This document shows positions 36,028 to 45,600 of a DNA stretch of 64,000 nucleotides, piece after piece. Below the pieces are notes generated by a model, which was not told the DNA's origin, searched no databases, and was given only the letters and a program-made list of their open reading frames with translations. The translations under genes and the position numbers were made by a program. The stretch lies in NCBI GenBank assembly GCA_965220415.1, contig OZ244829.1, forward strand, positions 682,001 through 746,000, written 5' to 3'. Source of the DNA: JAJDTR01 sp965220415. Its GTDB lineage: Bacteria > Poribacteria > WGA-4E > JAJDTR01. The first letter of the stretch is position 1; each line of letters starts with the position of its first letter.

Positions 36028-36957
36028 CTATTCGCGCTTGTACGGGACACCCAGCGCTTGCGGTGGCGAGGATCGACCAACGAAACCCGCGAGGACCAAA
36101 AGTGTCAGCACGTACGGTAGCATGAGCAAGAACTGGTACGGAACGTCCCACCCGATGGCTTGAAACCGCACTTCTAACGACTCTCCTAAACCAAAGAGCA
36201 GCGCTGCACCGCATGCCTTGACGGGATGCCATTTTCCAAAAATTACGATTGCCAGAGCGATAAAGCCCCTACCTACGGTCATCCCCGGCGTAAAGTAAGG
36301 AACATCGGCTAGCGACAGATAGCCACCGGCGAATCCTGCAATCACTCCACCGAATAGCACACACAGCGTGCGCAATCTCTGCACGTTCACGCCGACTGCA
36401 TCAACAGCCTTCGGGTGTTCGCCGCATGCGCGAATTTTCAAACCGTGGGAAGTTTGAAATAGATAAAAATATACACAGGGAACGAATAGCAAGGTTAGGA
36501 AAACAAGGATGTTGTGTTGATAAAGCGCTGGACCGACCCAAGGAATACTGGACAAAACGGGAATTTTGACTTCACCGAATGCGGCAACTTTGAGCGCGGA
36601 TCCGGTATAGCTAAAGAGTTTTTGGTAGATAACCTCTGTCAGACCTAGCGCCAAAAGTGTGATTCCCGTTCCTGTCACTACTTGATCGGCGGAGAGTCGG
36701 ATGGTAAGGAATGCGAACAGATAAGCGGTGATTCCACCACTCAATCCGGCGGCAACTATCCCGACCCATGGAGCCAAATTTGGAACAGCGATGCCGGTAT
36801 AAAAGGAACCTAGCATGCCGAAGAAGGCTCCCATGAGCATCATTCCTTCAATACCGATATTGATGACCCCTGATCGCTGGACAACGATCTCGCCCAATGC
36901 AGCTAAAAGCAAAGGGGTCGCTTGCCTTATAGTTGCTGCGAGGATCTCTTCAAACAT
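36028..36957 (-). CDS. ABC transporter permease, simple sugar/nucleoside type (NupQ/YufQ-like)
   Basis: A 309-residue, highly hydrophobic protein with about eight to nine membrane helices, of the BPD_transp_2 family. Diagnostic segments are VVQRSGVINIGIEGMMLMGA near the N-terminus and GLKIRACGEHPKAVDAVGV, the cytoplasmic loop that contacts the ATPase. In characterised systems it pairs with a second permease, an ATPase with two cassettes and a BmpA/Med lipoprotein. None of them is in the window: the gene downstream is across a repeat. Either an operon was broken or the partners are upstream elsewhere. Confidence 0.9.
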   Translation of the reverse strand: MFEEILAATIRQATPLLLAALGEIVVQRSGVINIGIEGMMLMGAFFGMLGSFYTGIAVPNLAPWVGIVAAGLSGGITAYLFAFLTIRLSADQVVTGTGITLLALGLTEVIYQKLFSYTGSALKVAAFGEVKIPVLSSIPWVGPALYQHNILVFLTLLFVPCVYFYLFQTSHGLKIRACGEHPKAVDAVGVNVQRLRTLCVLFGGVIAGFAGGYLSLADVPYFTPGMTVGRGFIALAIVIFGKWHPVKACGAALLFGLGESLEVRFQAIGWDVPYQFLLMLPYVLTLLVLAGFVGRSSPPQALGVPYKRE

Positions 36958-37030
36958 AGGTTGCAGAAACTAGCTCATACCGAGATGAAAACATACACGT
37001 CCGAACATGAGGATGGCACACGACCGCGCA

Positions 37031-37420
37031 TCATTCCGTAGATTTACCCATCCCATTAGGTTGCATATCGATTTGAACGGTTTGCGACGGAGAATCCCCT
37101 GTGATTTCCACCATTTCTGTTCGATTCGCATAACCCTGTTTTTTCAATAGGATTTCATGCGTCTTCCGTCCAAGATTGAGAAGCTTTGCTTCGTGGCGGC
37201 TATCGGATATCACCGTCTTGCGCTGTCCATTGAGATACACTTCTGCCCCTCCGACATTAGATTTTATGATTAAGTGAACCCGGGGGTGGCGCATTGGCGC
37301 AGTGGGTTGAGGGACTGATTTTGGTCGAAATGATTGGACTATGATTACTCCAACTACAAAAATGGCGATTATCCCAATAACAATCCAGGGTATAAGATTC
37401 TGGGGTGACTTACGACTCAC
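37031..37420 (-). CDS. Single-helix PEGA-domain protein
   Basis: 129 residues from a GTG with GAGAGG upstream. A transmembrane helix (~10-28, LIPWIVIGIIAIFVVGVIIV) is followed by a linker and one PEGA domain (NVGGAEVYLNGQRKTV, EILLKKQGYANRTEMVEI). The extracytoplasmic role is unknown. It lies 73 bp upstream of the ABC permease on the same strand. Similar in plan to the protein at 15924-16481. Confidence 0.78.
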   Translation of the reverse strand: MSRKSPQNLIPWIVIGIIAIFVVGVIIVQSFRPKSVPQPTAPMRHPRVHLIIKSNVGGAEVYLNGQRKTVISDSRHEAKLLNLGRKTHEILLKKQGYANRTEMVEITGDSPSQTVQIDMQPNGMGKSTE

Positions 37421-38636
37421 TACTGACCTCTCATTGTGCTACACGGTATTATTCTCTCAACTCGTTCTCGACTAGGCAAGTTTACTATCCTACGTCATAC
37501 TTTAATCGCATCCGCCGAGTATCTTATCACGGATCGCTAAATGATGCAAACAGATCCGACAAAAATCCTCTTGACTCGTAGGTTGAAAAAACTCCCATAG
37601 AAAATCTGGCGAAACAGAGATCCCGTAACTCGTGATTCAGACAACTGCCAAAAAGGCTCTGCCTCGAAGCGTTTGCATCCAGTTCATCGGTTTATACCAT
37701 TGTCTATAAAATGCTTGTGCATTGATCGCGTGAATCAGGTAAAAAACTTGCGTGAGGCGGAAACGGAAGTTTTGTCTCCGCGCAGAATCGGCGAGGCAAG
37801 GGAATTTCTATCGTATTGGGATCTCTATCGCATGGGACTTACTATGGCATTCGCTATTCGGTCGTTTGATCTATTCGCTCATTTGATCCCTGCCTACGTA
37901 TTAAGTGAACGATATAGTTAAGACATCATATACACCCTACTCTCCTCACCTATTTTGGGATTTACAGAATTTATTGGTAGCACGCTATTATCCCTAGTGG
38001 AATTATTCTTTCCTCAAATAATTCGCTCCAGAGGAGATCAAACGAGTGGATAGCGAGTGCGATAGAGATCTTGAAGATGTATAGCATGTTATTATCCCTG
38101 TCGGGATAGTTCATTCAGCAAGTAACACGTTCTAGTCGGAGTCTCTTTCCTCGATCCAGAGGATCGAAATGTCAATAGAATGCGATATGCCCAGATTCCC
38201 ACGCTCCAGAGGAGATCAAGCGAATGGATAATGAGTGCGATAGAGATCCTCAATGTGGATATTACGCCATTATTCCTAGCGGTACAATTCTTTTGTCAAT
38301 AAACCCTCGTTTTTCGCCCTATAACTAGCTTTTGGCGAGTGTGTTACTTAATGGGTAATGTCCACATCAGTCGTGCATTGTAATTCAAATATATAGTACG
38401 TTATGTTTAATTAGAATACAGTATATGTTATTGCCATTAGTCGTTGGGACGATACTAAAAAATACCCGAATTAGCACTTATAAGGTGCGGAGTGTAGGAT
38501 ACACTATTATTCAAGCGAAAGGGTATTACTTCGGTATCTTCCCGTTCCACTGCAGGCCTAGTTCAATTCGAGGTAGAGGATGCATTTATGACCCAAAATC
38601 AGACATGACTGTCCGTGTGCTTCGTCAAATCTCTGC
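37421..38636. repeat. Large repeat-filled intergenic region before the rpsB operon
   Basis: No gene is supported. 37800-37920 holds reversed GATC-bounded units (gggatctctatcgcatggg, attcgctattcggtcgtttg). 37977-38045 is a partial and 38083-38260 a fuller copy of the CCCTGTCGG family, each followed by GATC-bounded units (GATCAAACGAGTGGATAGCG; GATCAAGCGAATGGATAATG). 38270-38636 has no recognisable repeat or gene. Confidence 0.7.
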
Positions 38637-38799
38637 TTGACACAATTCGATAGAATATGGTATATTTCCGTGATTTTAACGTGTGACACTAAACGAAACA
38701 CACTTCCTGATTTACACAGAGGGTGCTCTCGGTTTGAGGGTCTGATGTAAATTTGAAGGGAGTGAACGCTAAAACCCGATACGCAAACAGGAGGATTTT
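38637..38799 (+). promoter_or_regulatory. Promoter and leader of the rpsB-tsf operon
   Basis: TTGACA (38637-38642), an 18-nt spacer and TATATT (38661-38666), then a ~125-nt untranslated leader ending in AGGAGG (38790-38795) five nt before a TTG start. In other bacteria S2 represses its own operon through the leader; the leader here is long enough for that, but I could not identify a defined S2 site. Confidence 0.7.
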
Positions 38800-40239
38800 T
38801 TGAGAACTTCAATGAAAGAACTCCTTGAATCAGGAGTTCACTTTGGTCACCAGACACGACGTTGGAACCCCAAAATGGCGAAATACATTTTCGCCGAGCG
38901 CAACGGTATTTACATTATAGATCTTCAGAAAACGTTGCGGATGCTTGAGACTGCATGTGACTATGTGCAGGAAATCGCGGCACAAGGCGGTACGGTGCTA
39001 TTTGTGGGAACGAAGCGGCAATCGCAAGAATCTGTTATAGAAGAAGCCACTCGGTGCGAGATGTTCTATGTGAGCCATCGTTGGCTCGGTGGTATGTTAA
39101 CGAACTTCCAAACCATTCGACGCAGTATTCAACGATTAGAAAAGCTGGAAGCTGATGAAGCCAATGGAGTCTTTGACCAACTACCCAAGAAGGAAGTCAT
39201 TCGACTAGCTCGGGAGAAAACAAAATTAACCAACAATCTTACCGGCATAAAGGCTATGAAGCGGTCTCCGGATGCGGTTATCATTACAGATACACGCAAG
39301 GAACACACCGCAATTTTAGAGTCGAATAAACTAGGTATTCCGGTTATTGGCATTGTTGATACAAATTGCGATCCGCAGTTAATCGATTTCCCGATTCCCG
39401 GTAACGACGATGCGATTCGCGCAATCAGACTGATCTGCTCAGTATTAGCAACTTCGATAATTGAGGGCAGGGGAAGCGCATCAGAAGGCGCTGACATCTC
39501 GGAAGCCGTGCAATCCGAAGCGGTAGTAGAAAGTGACGAACCAGAAGCCGCTGGAACTCGTGACGAGGTTGAGGCAAGTGCGACCGACGGTGATGGAGAA
39601 ACTCCAACAGCTGCCGTTGAAACCGAAACGACGGCAAAGCGTCCACAGAGAAGAAAGCGCGCTAGCACAAAGTCAAAAAAAGTAGACGCAGAAAGCAAGC
39701 CTAGAGAGGCAGAAGCCGCTGCTGCCCAATCTATTACAGAAGATAGCGCGACCAAGGCTAAGACTGAAGACGAGGTTGAGTCGAAGCCCAAACCTGCACG
39801 CCGTAGGAGGCGAACAAGCACAAAGACCAAGAAAGCAGATGTGGAAACTGGGACTCCAGGAGTTGAAACTGCGGCGACCGAGTCAATATCAGAGGACAGT
39901 GCCACTCGAGAAAATACAGAGCCAGTCGAAGTCGATTCAACTGCCAAACCTGCACGCCGCAAGAGGCGAACAAGCGCTAAAGCCAAAAAGGCAGATGCGG
40001 AAACCGAGACGGCAGAGGGCGAAATCGCAGCGACTGAGCCAATTTCAGAGGGCAGTGCCACTGAAGAGAAGGCCGAGTCGGTCGAAGCCGATTCAACTGC
40101 CAAACCTGCACGCCGCAAGAGGCGGACAAGCACTAAAACCAAAAAGGCAGACGCAGAACCGACCGAGGCTACGGCATCAGACACTCCGACGCCGTCAACC
40201 ACTACCGCGGCTGACGAGGCCACTGAGACAGAAGCCTGA
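38800..40239 (+). CDS. rpsB: 30S ribosomal protein S2 with long basic/acidic C-terminal extension
   Basis: 479 residues, about twice the usual S2 length. Residues 1-230 are normal S2 (ELLESGVHFGHQTRRWNPKM, HRWLGGMLTNF, DTNCDPQLIDFPIPGNDDA). The rest is a low-complexity tail with four copies of a K-P-(A/Q)-R-R-(K/R)-R-(R/A)-(T/A)-S-T-K block followed by KKADAE and separated by Ala/Glu/Thr-rich acidic stretches, similar to histone-H1-like tails. The start is TTG next to AGGAGG; the ATG at 38812 is 17 nt from the site and less likely. First gene of the conserved translation/envelope cluster. Confidence 0.96.
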   Translation: MRTSMKELLESGVHFGHQTRRWNPKMAKYIFAERNGIYIIDLQKTLRMLETACDYVQEIAAQGGTVLFVGTKRQSQESVIEEATRCEMFYVSHRWLGGMLTNFQTIRRSIQRLEKLEADEANGVFDQLPKKEVIRLAREKTKLTNNLTGIKAMKRSPDAVIITDTRKEHTAILESNKLGIPVIGIVDTNCDPQLIDFPIPGNDDAIRAIRLICSVLATSIIEGRGSASEGADISEAVQSEAVVESDEPEAAGTRDEVEASATDGDGETPTAAVETETTAKRPQRRKRASTKSKKVDAESKPREAEAAAAQSITEDSATKAKTEDEVESKPKPARRRRRTSTKTKKADVETGTPGVETAATESISEDSATRENTEPVEVDSTAKPARRKRRTSAKAKKADAETETAEGEIAATEPISEGSATEEKAESVEADSTAKPARRKRRTSTKTKKADAEPTEATASDTPTPSTTTAADEATETEA

Positions 40240-40278
40240 ACCCGGGTTGTATACAATAATTGGAGGTTTTGTTCCTAG

Positions 40279-40881
40279 ATGAATATAACAGCAAAAATGG
40301 TGAGAGATCTTCGGACCCGCACAGGCGCCGGAATCATGGATTGTAAGAAGGCTCTCTCGGAAACAAATGGCGACGTGGAGACGGCGATTCAATTTCTGCG
40401 CGAGAAAGGGCTGCGAGCATCTGAACTGAAAAGTGGCAGGGCGGCTAGCGAAGGTTTGGTAGTTTCATATGTTCACCCTGGCAACCGAATTGGTGTATTG
40501 GTAGAGGTAAACTGTGAAACCGACTTCGTGGCGCGCACCGACCAGTTCCAGAACCTCGCAAAAGAGATAGCAATGCAGATTGCCGCAGCCAAGCCAAAGT
40601 ACGTTAACAAGGATGATGTACCGGAAAGCATATTGAATTCCGAAAAGGCGATTCTCAGAACACAGACTCTAGAGGAAGGAAAGCCTGAGAAAATTGTAGA
40701 CAAGATTGTTGAAGGACGGTTGGGCAAATTCTACTCTGAAATGTGCTTGCTGGAGCAGGGTTACATCCGAGACGCCGACAAGACCGTGAGGCAACTTCTT
40801 CAGGATTCGATTGCCCAGCTAGGGGAAAATATCATCGTGAAACGTTTTTCGCTTTATGTGTTGGGTCAAGATAGCGATTAG
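40279..40881 (+). CDS. tsf: Translation elongation factor Ts, short form
   Basis: 200 residues. EF-Ts exchanges GDP for GTP on EF-Tu. The N-terminal UBA-like domain (MVRDLRTRTGAGIMDCKKAL) and core (VEVNCETDFVARTDQF) are complete. The second half of the core and the long coiled coil of the E. coli protein are absent, as in thermophile and many phylum-level short forms. It follows rpsB by 39 bp with GGAGG upstream. Confidence 0.96.
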   Translation: MNITAKMVRDLRTRTGAGIMDCKKALSETNGDVETAIQFLREKGLRASELKSGRAASEGLVVSYVHPGNRIGVLVEVNCETDFVARTDQFQNLAKEIAMQIAAAKPKYVNKDDVPESILNSEKAILRTQTLEEGKPEKIVDKIVEGRLGKFYSEMCLLEQGYIRDADKTVRQLLQDSIAQLGENIIVKRFSLYVLGQDSD

Positions 40882-40931
40882 TTGGGCTCTCGTAGCCAAC
40901 TCAATAATACTCTTTCATGGGGACTTTGAAA

Positions 40932-41519
40932 ATGGCAGACAACACGTTACAGCAGGCAGAAGCACGTATGAAAAAAGCAGTGGATGCGACCGCCAAAAAT
41001 TTTTCGCATGTACAGACTGGCCGCGCCTCCGCTTCTTTACTGGATAATGTCTCTGTGGATTACTACGGCAGCAAGAGTCCATTAACTCAAGTTGCAACCA
41101 TTACCACTCCAGAACCGCGAACACTGCTAATCCAACCTTGGGACAAAACAATCCTTAAGGAAGTAGAAAAAGCCATTGCTCGCTCTGATTTAGGTTTGAA
41201 TCCCAATAATGATGGAACTGTCATTCGCATTCAAATTCCGGAGCTGACTACGGAACGACGCGAACAACTCACTAAATATGTCCGTAAGTTGGCTGAAGAG
41301 GGAAGAGTGAGCGTCAGGCACATTCGCCGTGATGCGAATGAAGCGGTGCGAAAGGCAGACCAAGATTCTGGATCCGGAGAGAGAAAAGGCAAAGGTAGAG
41401 GAACGGATAGAAAGAAATCCCGAGGTAGTGACGACCCCGTCCAGGTAATAACTGACAAATATATAGATCACATCAATCAGCTTTTGAAGTCTAAGGAAGA
41501 GGAATTGCTTGAGCTTTAA
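40932..41519 (+). CDS. frr: Ribosome recycling factor with unusual hinge segment
   Basis: 195 residues from the ATG at 40932 (GGGGA upstream; the ATG at 40917 has no site). RRF with EF-G splits post-termination ribosomes. Domain I/II hallmarks are present: FSHVQTGRASASLLD, VDYYGSKSPLTQVA, RTLLIQPWDK, RIQIPELTTERR, RVSVRHIRRDAN and a normal C-terminal helix (VITDKYIDHINQLL). Between them, residues ~143-168 are a Gly/Lys/Arg/Ser-rich stretch in place of the usual charged helix, about 11 residues longer than in E. coli. Another frame is open there (41356-41445) and reads more like a helix, so paired frameshifts are possible. Confidence 0.93.
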   Translation: MADNTLQQAEARMKKAVDATAKNFSHVQTGRASASLLDNVSVDYYGSKSPLTQVATITTPEPRTLLIQPWDKTILKEVEKAIARSDLGLNPNNDGTVIRIQIPELTTERREQLTKYVRKLAEEGRVSVRHIRRDANEAVRKADQDSGSGERKGKGRGTDRKKSRGSDDPVQVITDKYIDHINQLLKSKEEELLEL

Positions 41520-41554
41520 TCTTCCGGATTGAAGGCAGCTATTCCCAAAAGCCA

Positions 41555-42364
41555 ATGTTTTGGAAGCGGCTTCTGAGTGCCATTGTCTTAATTCCGGTAC
41601 TCATCCTGATTATCTACCGGGGTTCGCCTTTTTATCCAATCCTAGTTTTTGCTGTAGTGGTAGTTATGTTGGCCGAGTTTGGTCAACTCGCACGCTCCAT
41701 TGGATCCGGGAGTCACAAGGTAACGCTCTTTCTGTCAGCACTGCCGTTTTGCGTCTCGGCACAGTTCGGTTTCTCGGTTGAACTAGCCTTAGCATTTGCC
41801 CTTATTGTTGCTTTTGCCGCAGAAATCTTCCGAAGGCACGCGGATAATGTTTTTATTTCCGTTTCCAGCACCATCACTGGAAGCATCTATGTTGGGTGGG
41901 CATTCGGTTACCATTTACTGCTGCTGCAACAAATCGGTGACCCTATTGGGGGTAGCTTAGTTTTCTTCCTTCTCGCAACTGTCTGGTGCGGGGACAGTGG
42001 CGCGTACCTCATAGGGAGTAACTTTGGCAAACGAAAGTTGTGTCCCGCGATTAGCCCTAATAAAACGATTGAGGGAGCAGTCGCAGGATTGATTGCTGGG
42101 ATAGTAGGTGGTTTCGCCGTATGGTTCTTGCTCTTGCAAGAAACCGTGGACATTTTACATGTGCCAATACTTGGTGTGTCTCTAGGCATCATCAGTCAAA
42201 TCAGCGATCTTAGTGAATCGATAATTAAGCGGAATGCACACGTGAAGGATTCGAGTAGCACTGTCCCTGGACATGGAGGGCTGCTAGATCGATGCGATGG
42301 TTTGGTTTTTTCTACGCCCGCGCTTTATTATTACTTCGAGCATTTCGTACGCAATTCTGCATGA
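41555..42364 (+). CDS. cdsA: Phosphatidate cytidylyltransferase
   Basis: A 269-residue integral membrane enzyme making CDP-diacylglycerol from phosphatidate and CTP. About seven to eight helices. The C-terminal signature is intact: SDLSESIIKRNAHVKDSSSTVPGHGGLLDR, preceded by WCGDSGAYLIGSNFGKRKLCPAISPNKTIEG. Located 35 bp after frr, the usual order in many phyla, although uppS (normally between) is missing. Confidence 0.96.
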   Translation: MFWKRLLSAIVLIPVLILIIYRGSPFYPILVFAVVVVMLAEFGQLARSIGSGSHKVTLFLSALPFCVSAQFGFSVELALAFALIVAFAAEIFRRHADNVFISVSSTITGSIYVGWAFGYHLLLLQQIGDPIGGSLVFFLLATVWCGDSGAYLIGSNFGKRKLCPAISPNKTIEGAVAGLIAGIVGGFAVWFLLLQETVDILHVPILGVSLGIISQISDLSESIIKRNAHVKDSSSTVPGHGGLLDRCDGLVFSTPALYYYFEHFVRNSA

Positions 42365-42449
42365 TATGTACATAGTCTTGTGCAACACCCCAAGTTCCAT
42401 ATCTTCTTCATCTCCTCTCTTCCCCAAGACCATCGTTCAATTCTGAGAT

Positions 42450-43634
42450 ATGAAACACCTTGCCATTCTCGGCTCTACTGGATCCATCGGAAAGAGCGCT
42501 CTTTCAGTTGTAGCAACTCATCCTGATGAATTCAGTGTCGCGGGAATAGCCGCAAATACTTCCGTGGACCTGATGGAGCGTCAGATTCGTCATTTTCGCC
42601 CAAGACGCGCCGCTCTTAGTGATAAGGTCGCAGCAGATGAGTTACGAAGGCGAATTCGGGATCTAAAATCAGTTGAAGTAATTGCTGGACCGGAGGGGCT
42701 ATTGGCAATCTCGACTATGGACGAGGTGGATTTGGTCCTCGAAGGAATTGGCGGAAGTGCGGGACTGTTGCCGACGCTAGAAGCCATCCGGGCGGGCAAG
42801 GACCTTGCTTTCGTCAATAAAGAGGTGCTGGTGATGTGTGGTTCGCTGGTCATGCAAGCCGTCAGGGAACATGATGTGCGTCTACTACCTGTCGATAGCG
42901 AGATGAGTGCTATCTTCCAATGTCTCTCAGATTGTAAAGAAGACAGCCGGACACGGGATGACGTTCATCGTCTCATCCTCACAGCATCGGGCGGTCCCTT
43001 TCGCCATACTGATTTAGATGAACTCGACACGGTGATTCCGCAGGAAGCATTAAATCATCCCAAGTGGCAAATGGGCAGTAAAATCTCAATCGACTCGGCC
43101 ACCATGCTGAACAAAGGATTGGAAGTCATTGAAGCGCAATGGTTGTTTGACATAGAACTGTCAAAGATCGATGTAATTATTCACCCGCAAAGCATTATCC
43201 ACTCTCTAGTTGAATTTGTCGATGGATCGATTCTTGCCCAATTAAGCGTTACGGATATGCGTCTCCCAATCCAATATGCTCTAGCCTATCCGAACCGTTT
43301 GTCTACACCGGTTCCTCGACTCAATCTCTGTGATATTCATACGCTTCACCTTGAACCTGTTGACTACGAAAAATTTCCCTGCCTCTCTCTGGCATATACC
43401 GCTGCCGAAGTCGGGGGAACGTTACCGACAGTGCTCAGCAGCGCTGATGAAATTGTCGTTCAAGCATTTCTGGACGAAAAGATTGGGTTCATGGACATCC
43501 CGAATATCCTTCAGATCGTGATGGATCGGCATGACACGGAACCTAAACCTTGCCTTGATAACATTTTAGCCGCAGATCAATGGGCAAAATCGACAGCTCA
43601 AAAGTTAATTCGAAAACAGGAACTTGCTGCCTAA
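42450..43634 (+). CDS. dxr: 1-deoxy-D-xylulose 5-phosphate reductoisomerase
   Basis: 394 residues catalysing the committed NADPH step of the MEP isoprenoid pathway. It has the N-terminal Rossmann motif LGSTGSIGKSAL, NKEVLVMCG, the metal-binding PVDSEMSAIFQCL, TASGGPFR and the substrate loop KWQMGSKISIDSATMLNKGLE (written here in two parts: KWQMGSKIS and IDSATMLNKGLE). Normal length. Conserved position between cdsA and rseP. Confidence 0.97.
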   Translation: MKHLAILGSTGSIGKSALSVVATHPDEFSVAGIAANTSVDLMERQIRHFRPRRAALSDKVAADELRRRIRDLKSVEVIAGPEGLLAISTMDEVDLVLEGIGGSAGLLPTLEAIRAGKDLAFVNKEVLVMCGSLVMQAVREHDVRLLPVDSEMSAIFQCLSDCKEDSRTRDDVHRLILTASGGPFRHTDLDELDTVIPQEALNHPKWQMGSKISIDSATMLNKGLEVIEAQWLFDIELSKIDVIIHPQSIIHSLVEFVDGSILAQLSVTDMRLPIQYALAYPNRLSTPVPRLNLCDIHTLHLEPVDYEKFPCLSLAYTAAEVGGTLPTVLSSADEIVVQAFLDEKIGFMDIPNILQIVMDRHDTEPKPCLDNILAADQWAKSTAQKLIRKQELAA

Positions 43635-43746
43635 AGAGAGAGTTCTACTTCACTTTCTCAAGTAAACCTCTTCAGCGGATTCTTGCGTTCAATGTGTTAC
43701 ATGTACTAATCTCGCAGCCTCACACAATACAAGACGGTGATATTTT

Positions 43747-45600
43747 ATGCTTGGTTCGATAGAAGGAATAATCTACGCTATTCTCACATTGAGTTTCCTA
43801 ATTCTGATTCACGAGCTCGGGCATCTCCTTGCGGCCAAACGCTGTGGAATTCCGGTCGAACGATTCTCGATCGGCTTTCCGCCCAGATTAGCAGGTTTCA
43901 AATGGGGGGATACTGATTATTGTATTTCTTTGATTCTATTTGGTGGATACGTTAAAATGCAGGGCGAAAACCCCGAAGAGCGCACGGGAGCGCCCGATGA
44001 ATTTCACTCTGCTCCGGTAAGTCACCGAATTTTCGTAGCGATTGCCGGTCCCGCCATGAACGTCGCATTCGGAATAATCGTGTTTTCTTTGATCTACCTA
44101 TTCTCCGGCGAATACGTTCGAAAATCACTCGAAACAACCCAGATTGGGCATGTCGTCGACGGTAGTCCGGCGGCACTCGCTCGTCTCCAACCCGGGGATA
44201 AGCTGATTGCCATTAACGGAAAACGGCTAAAGGATTGGAGTGACTTGCAGATGGTGGTTGCAATAAACCCCGACGAAGAGCTCGGCATCGAAATCATTCG
44301 TAACGGTCAGAAACAGACGTATAATGTAAAAACTGAGACGAAGGAAGTCAAGGCACGTAGGATTGGTCAGCTTGGCGTGTCGCCGAAACAGGAAGTATTG
44401 ATTTCACATATCGAAGAGGATAGTTGGGCTGAGAAAAGCGGTATAGAAGTCGGAGATCTGATTGATAAAGTGAACGGTGAGACAATTTACACATTCTTAG
44501 ACTTTCACGAAATAGCCAGACAAAATCATGGTAATGAGGTGCAGCTTGAAGTCCGGCGTGGCTTCATGTTTGATTTTGATGTGATTTCCCAGGAAGAATT
44601 GAACAGAGGTTTGATTCCACGGCAGTTGCGTCGTAAGTTTAACGAACACGATGTTAAACTATCCGGAGCTGCCACAATTTCAGCCTTGGAAGACGATAGA
44701 GGGTGGAAGATTTCCGATTTGGAGAAAGTTTATAAACTTCAGGAAGGCGAAGGCAAAATCAATGTTTTCAAAGATAACGGCGGTTACTTTGTAACGGATC
44801 TGCAGATCGATCGGAAACTCATTGTCGGAGCAATTCAGAAAGACAGTTACATTCAAGATAAAGGGATTCGGCGTGGCGATCAGCTTATTTCAATTGCTGG
44901 CGTGCCTGTCCAACACGTTGATTTTGATCAGAAAGGCCAAGAACTCACCAAAATCCACGGCGATCTGCCCGTTGAGTTTGAATTCCATCGCGACGTATCG
45001 CTTCGTACCGAATCAAAAGACAACCAGACTGATTCGGATACTCTTGATGACCAGAGCGTTCATCGTCCGGACAGTGAGACGTTCACGGTAATGTTGAATT
45101 TGATGCATCCCCAAGATGGCGAAAGACTCCTGATTAATGAAATCCGTATGGACCCCTCGATTAGCGGACTTGCACTCAAGGAAGCGGTTTGGGCTAAAAA
45201 ATACAATTTTGCTAACGCATGGGGGAGAGGTGTTAAGCAAAGTTGGTCAATGGTGACGCAAGCTATGTCCATGGTTAGCCAACTTTTTATGGGTGAAGTT
45301 TCGCTAAATTTACTCAGTGGACCGGTTGGCATTGTTAGCGTCACGGCGGAAACCGCGCGTATTGGTTTTCGCCAGTTCGCCTACTTTGCGGGATTTATCT
45401 CTGTCAACCTCGCCTTTGTCAATCTGTTACCGATTCCAATTACGGATGGCGGACAGATTCTGTTTTTCATCATCGAAAAACTACGTGGCAAGCCCTTGAG
45501 TATTCGCAAGCAACAGATTATTCACCAAGTCAGTTTTGTGCTAATCATCGGACTATTCTTATACATTACATGGTTTGATCTCGTAGGCATATTCAAATAA
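43747..45600 (+). CDS. rseP: RIP metalloprotease RseP, enlarged with three PDZ-like domains
   Basis: 617 residues against ~450 in E. coli. Zinc motif HELGH (His22, Glu23, His26) in the first helix and the second-site NLLPIPITDGGQILF near residue 560; four membrane segments in total. Between helices 2 and 3 are three PDZ-like modules (VDGSPAALARLQPGDKL; EEDSWAEKSGIEVGDLI; QKDSYIQDKGIRRGDQL) with a ~70-residue linker and an acidic insert (DNQTDSDTLDDQS). Site-2 protease releasing sigma factors by cutting anti-sigma factors in the membrane; a candidate substrate is the anti-sigma factor at 3623-4567 (inference). Confidence 0.95.
   Translation: MLGSIEGIIYAILTLSFLILIHELGHLLAAKRCGIPVERFSIGFPPRLAGFKWGDTDYCISLILFGGYVKMQGENPEERTGAPDEFHSAPVSHRIFVAIAGPAMNVAFGIIVFSLIYLFSGEYVRKSLETTQIGHVVDGSPAALARLQPGDKLIAINGKRLKDWSDLQMVVAINPDEELGIEIIRNGQKQTYNVKTETKEVKARRIGQLGVSPKQEVLISHIEEDSWAEKSGIEVGDLIDKVNGETIYTFLDFHEIARQNHGNEVQLEVRRGFMFDFDVISQEELNRGLIPRQLRRKFNEHDVKLSGAATISALEDDRGWKISDLEKVYKLQEGEGKINVFKDNGGYFVTDLQIDRKLIVGAIQKDSYIQDKGIRRGDQLISIAGVPVQHVDFDQKGQELTKIHGDLPVEFEFHRDVSLRTESKDNQTDSDTLDDQSVHRPDSETFTVMLNLMHPQDGERLLINEIRMDPSISGLALKEAVWAKKYNFANAWGRGVKQSWSMVTQAMSMVSQLFMGEVSLNLLSGPVGIVSVTAETARIGFRQFAYFAGFISVNLAFVNLLPIPITDGGQILFFIIEKLRGKPLSIRKQQIIHQVSFVLIIGLFLYITWFDLVGIFK

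Noticed and set aside
37673..37921. 82-residue plus-strand open frame
   Set aside because: Made largely of dispersed repeat units (reversed GATC-bounded motif), without a ribosome-binding site.
39129..40256. 375-residue minus-strand open frame rich in Ala/Ser/Val
   Set aside because: Antisense of the rpsB low-complexity tail; composition mirrors the repeats and there is no start signal.
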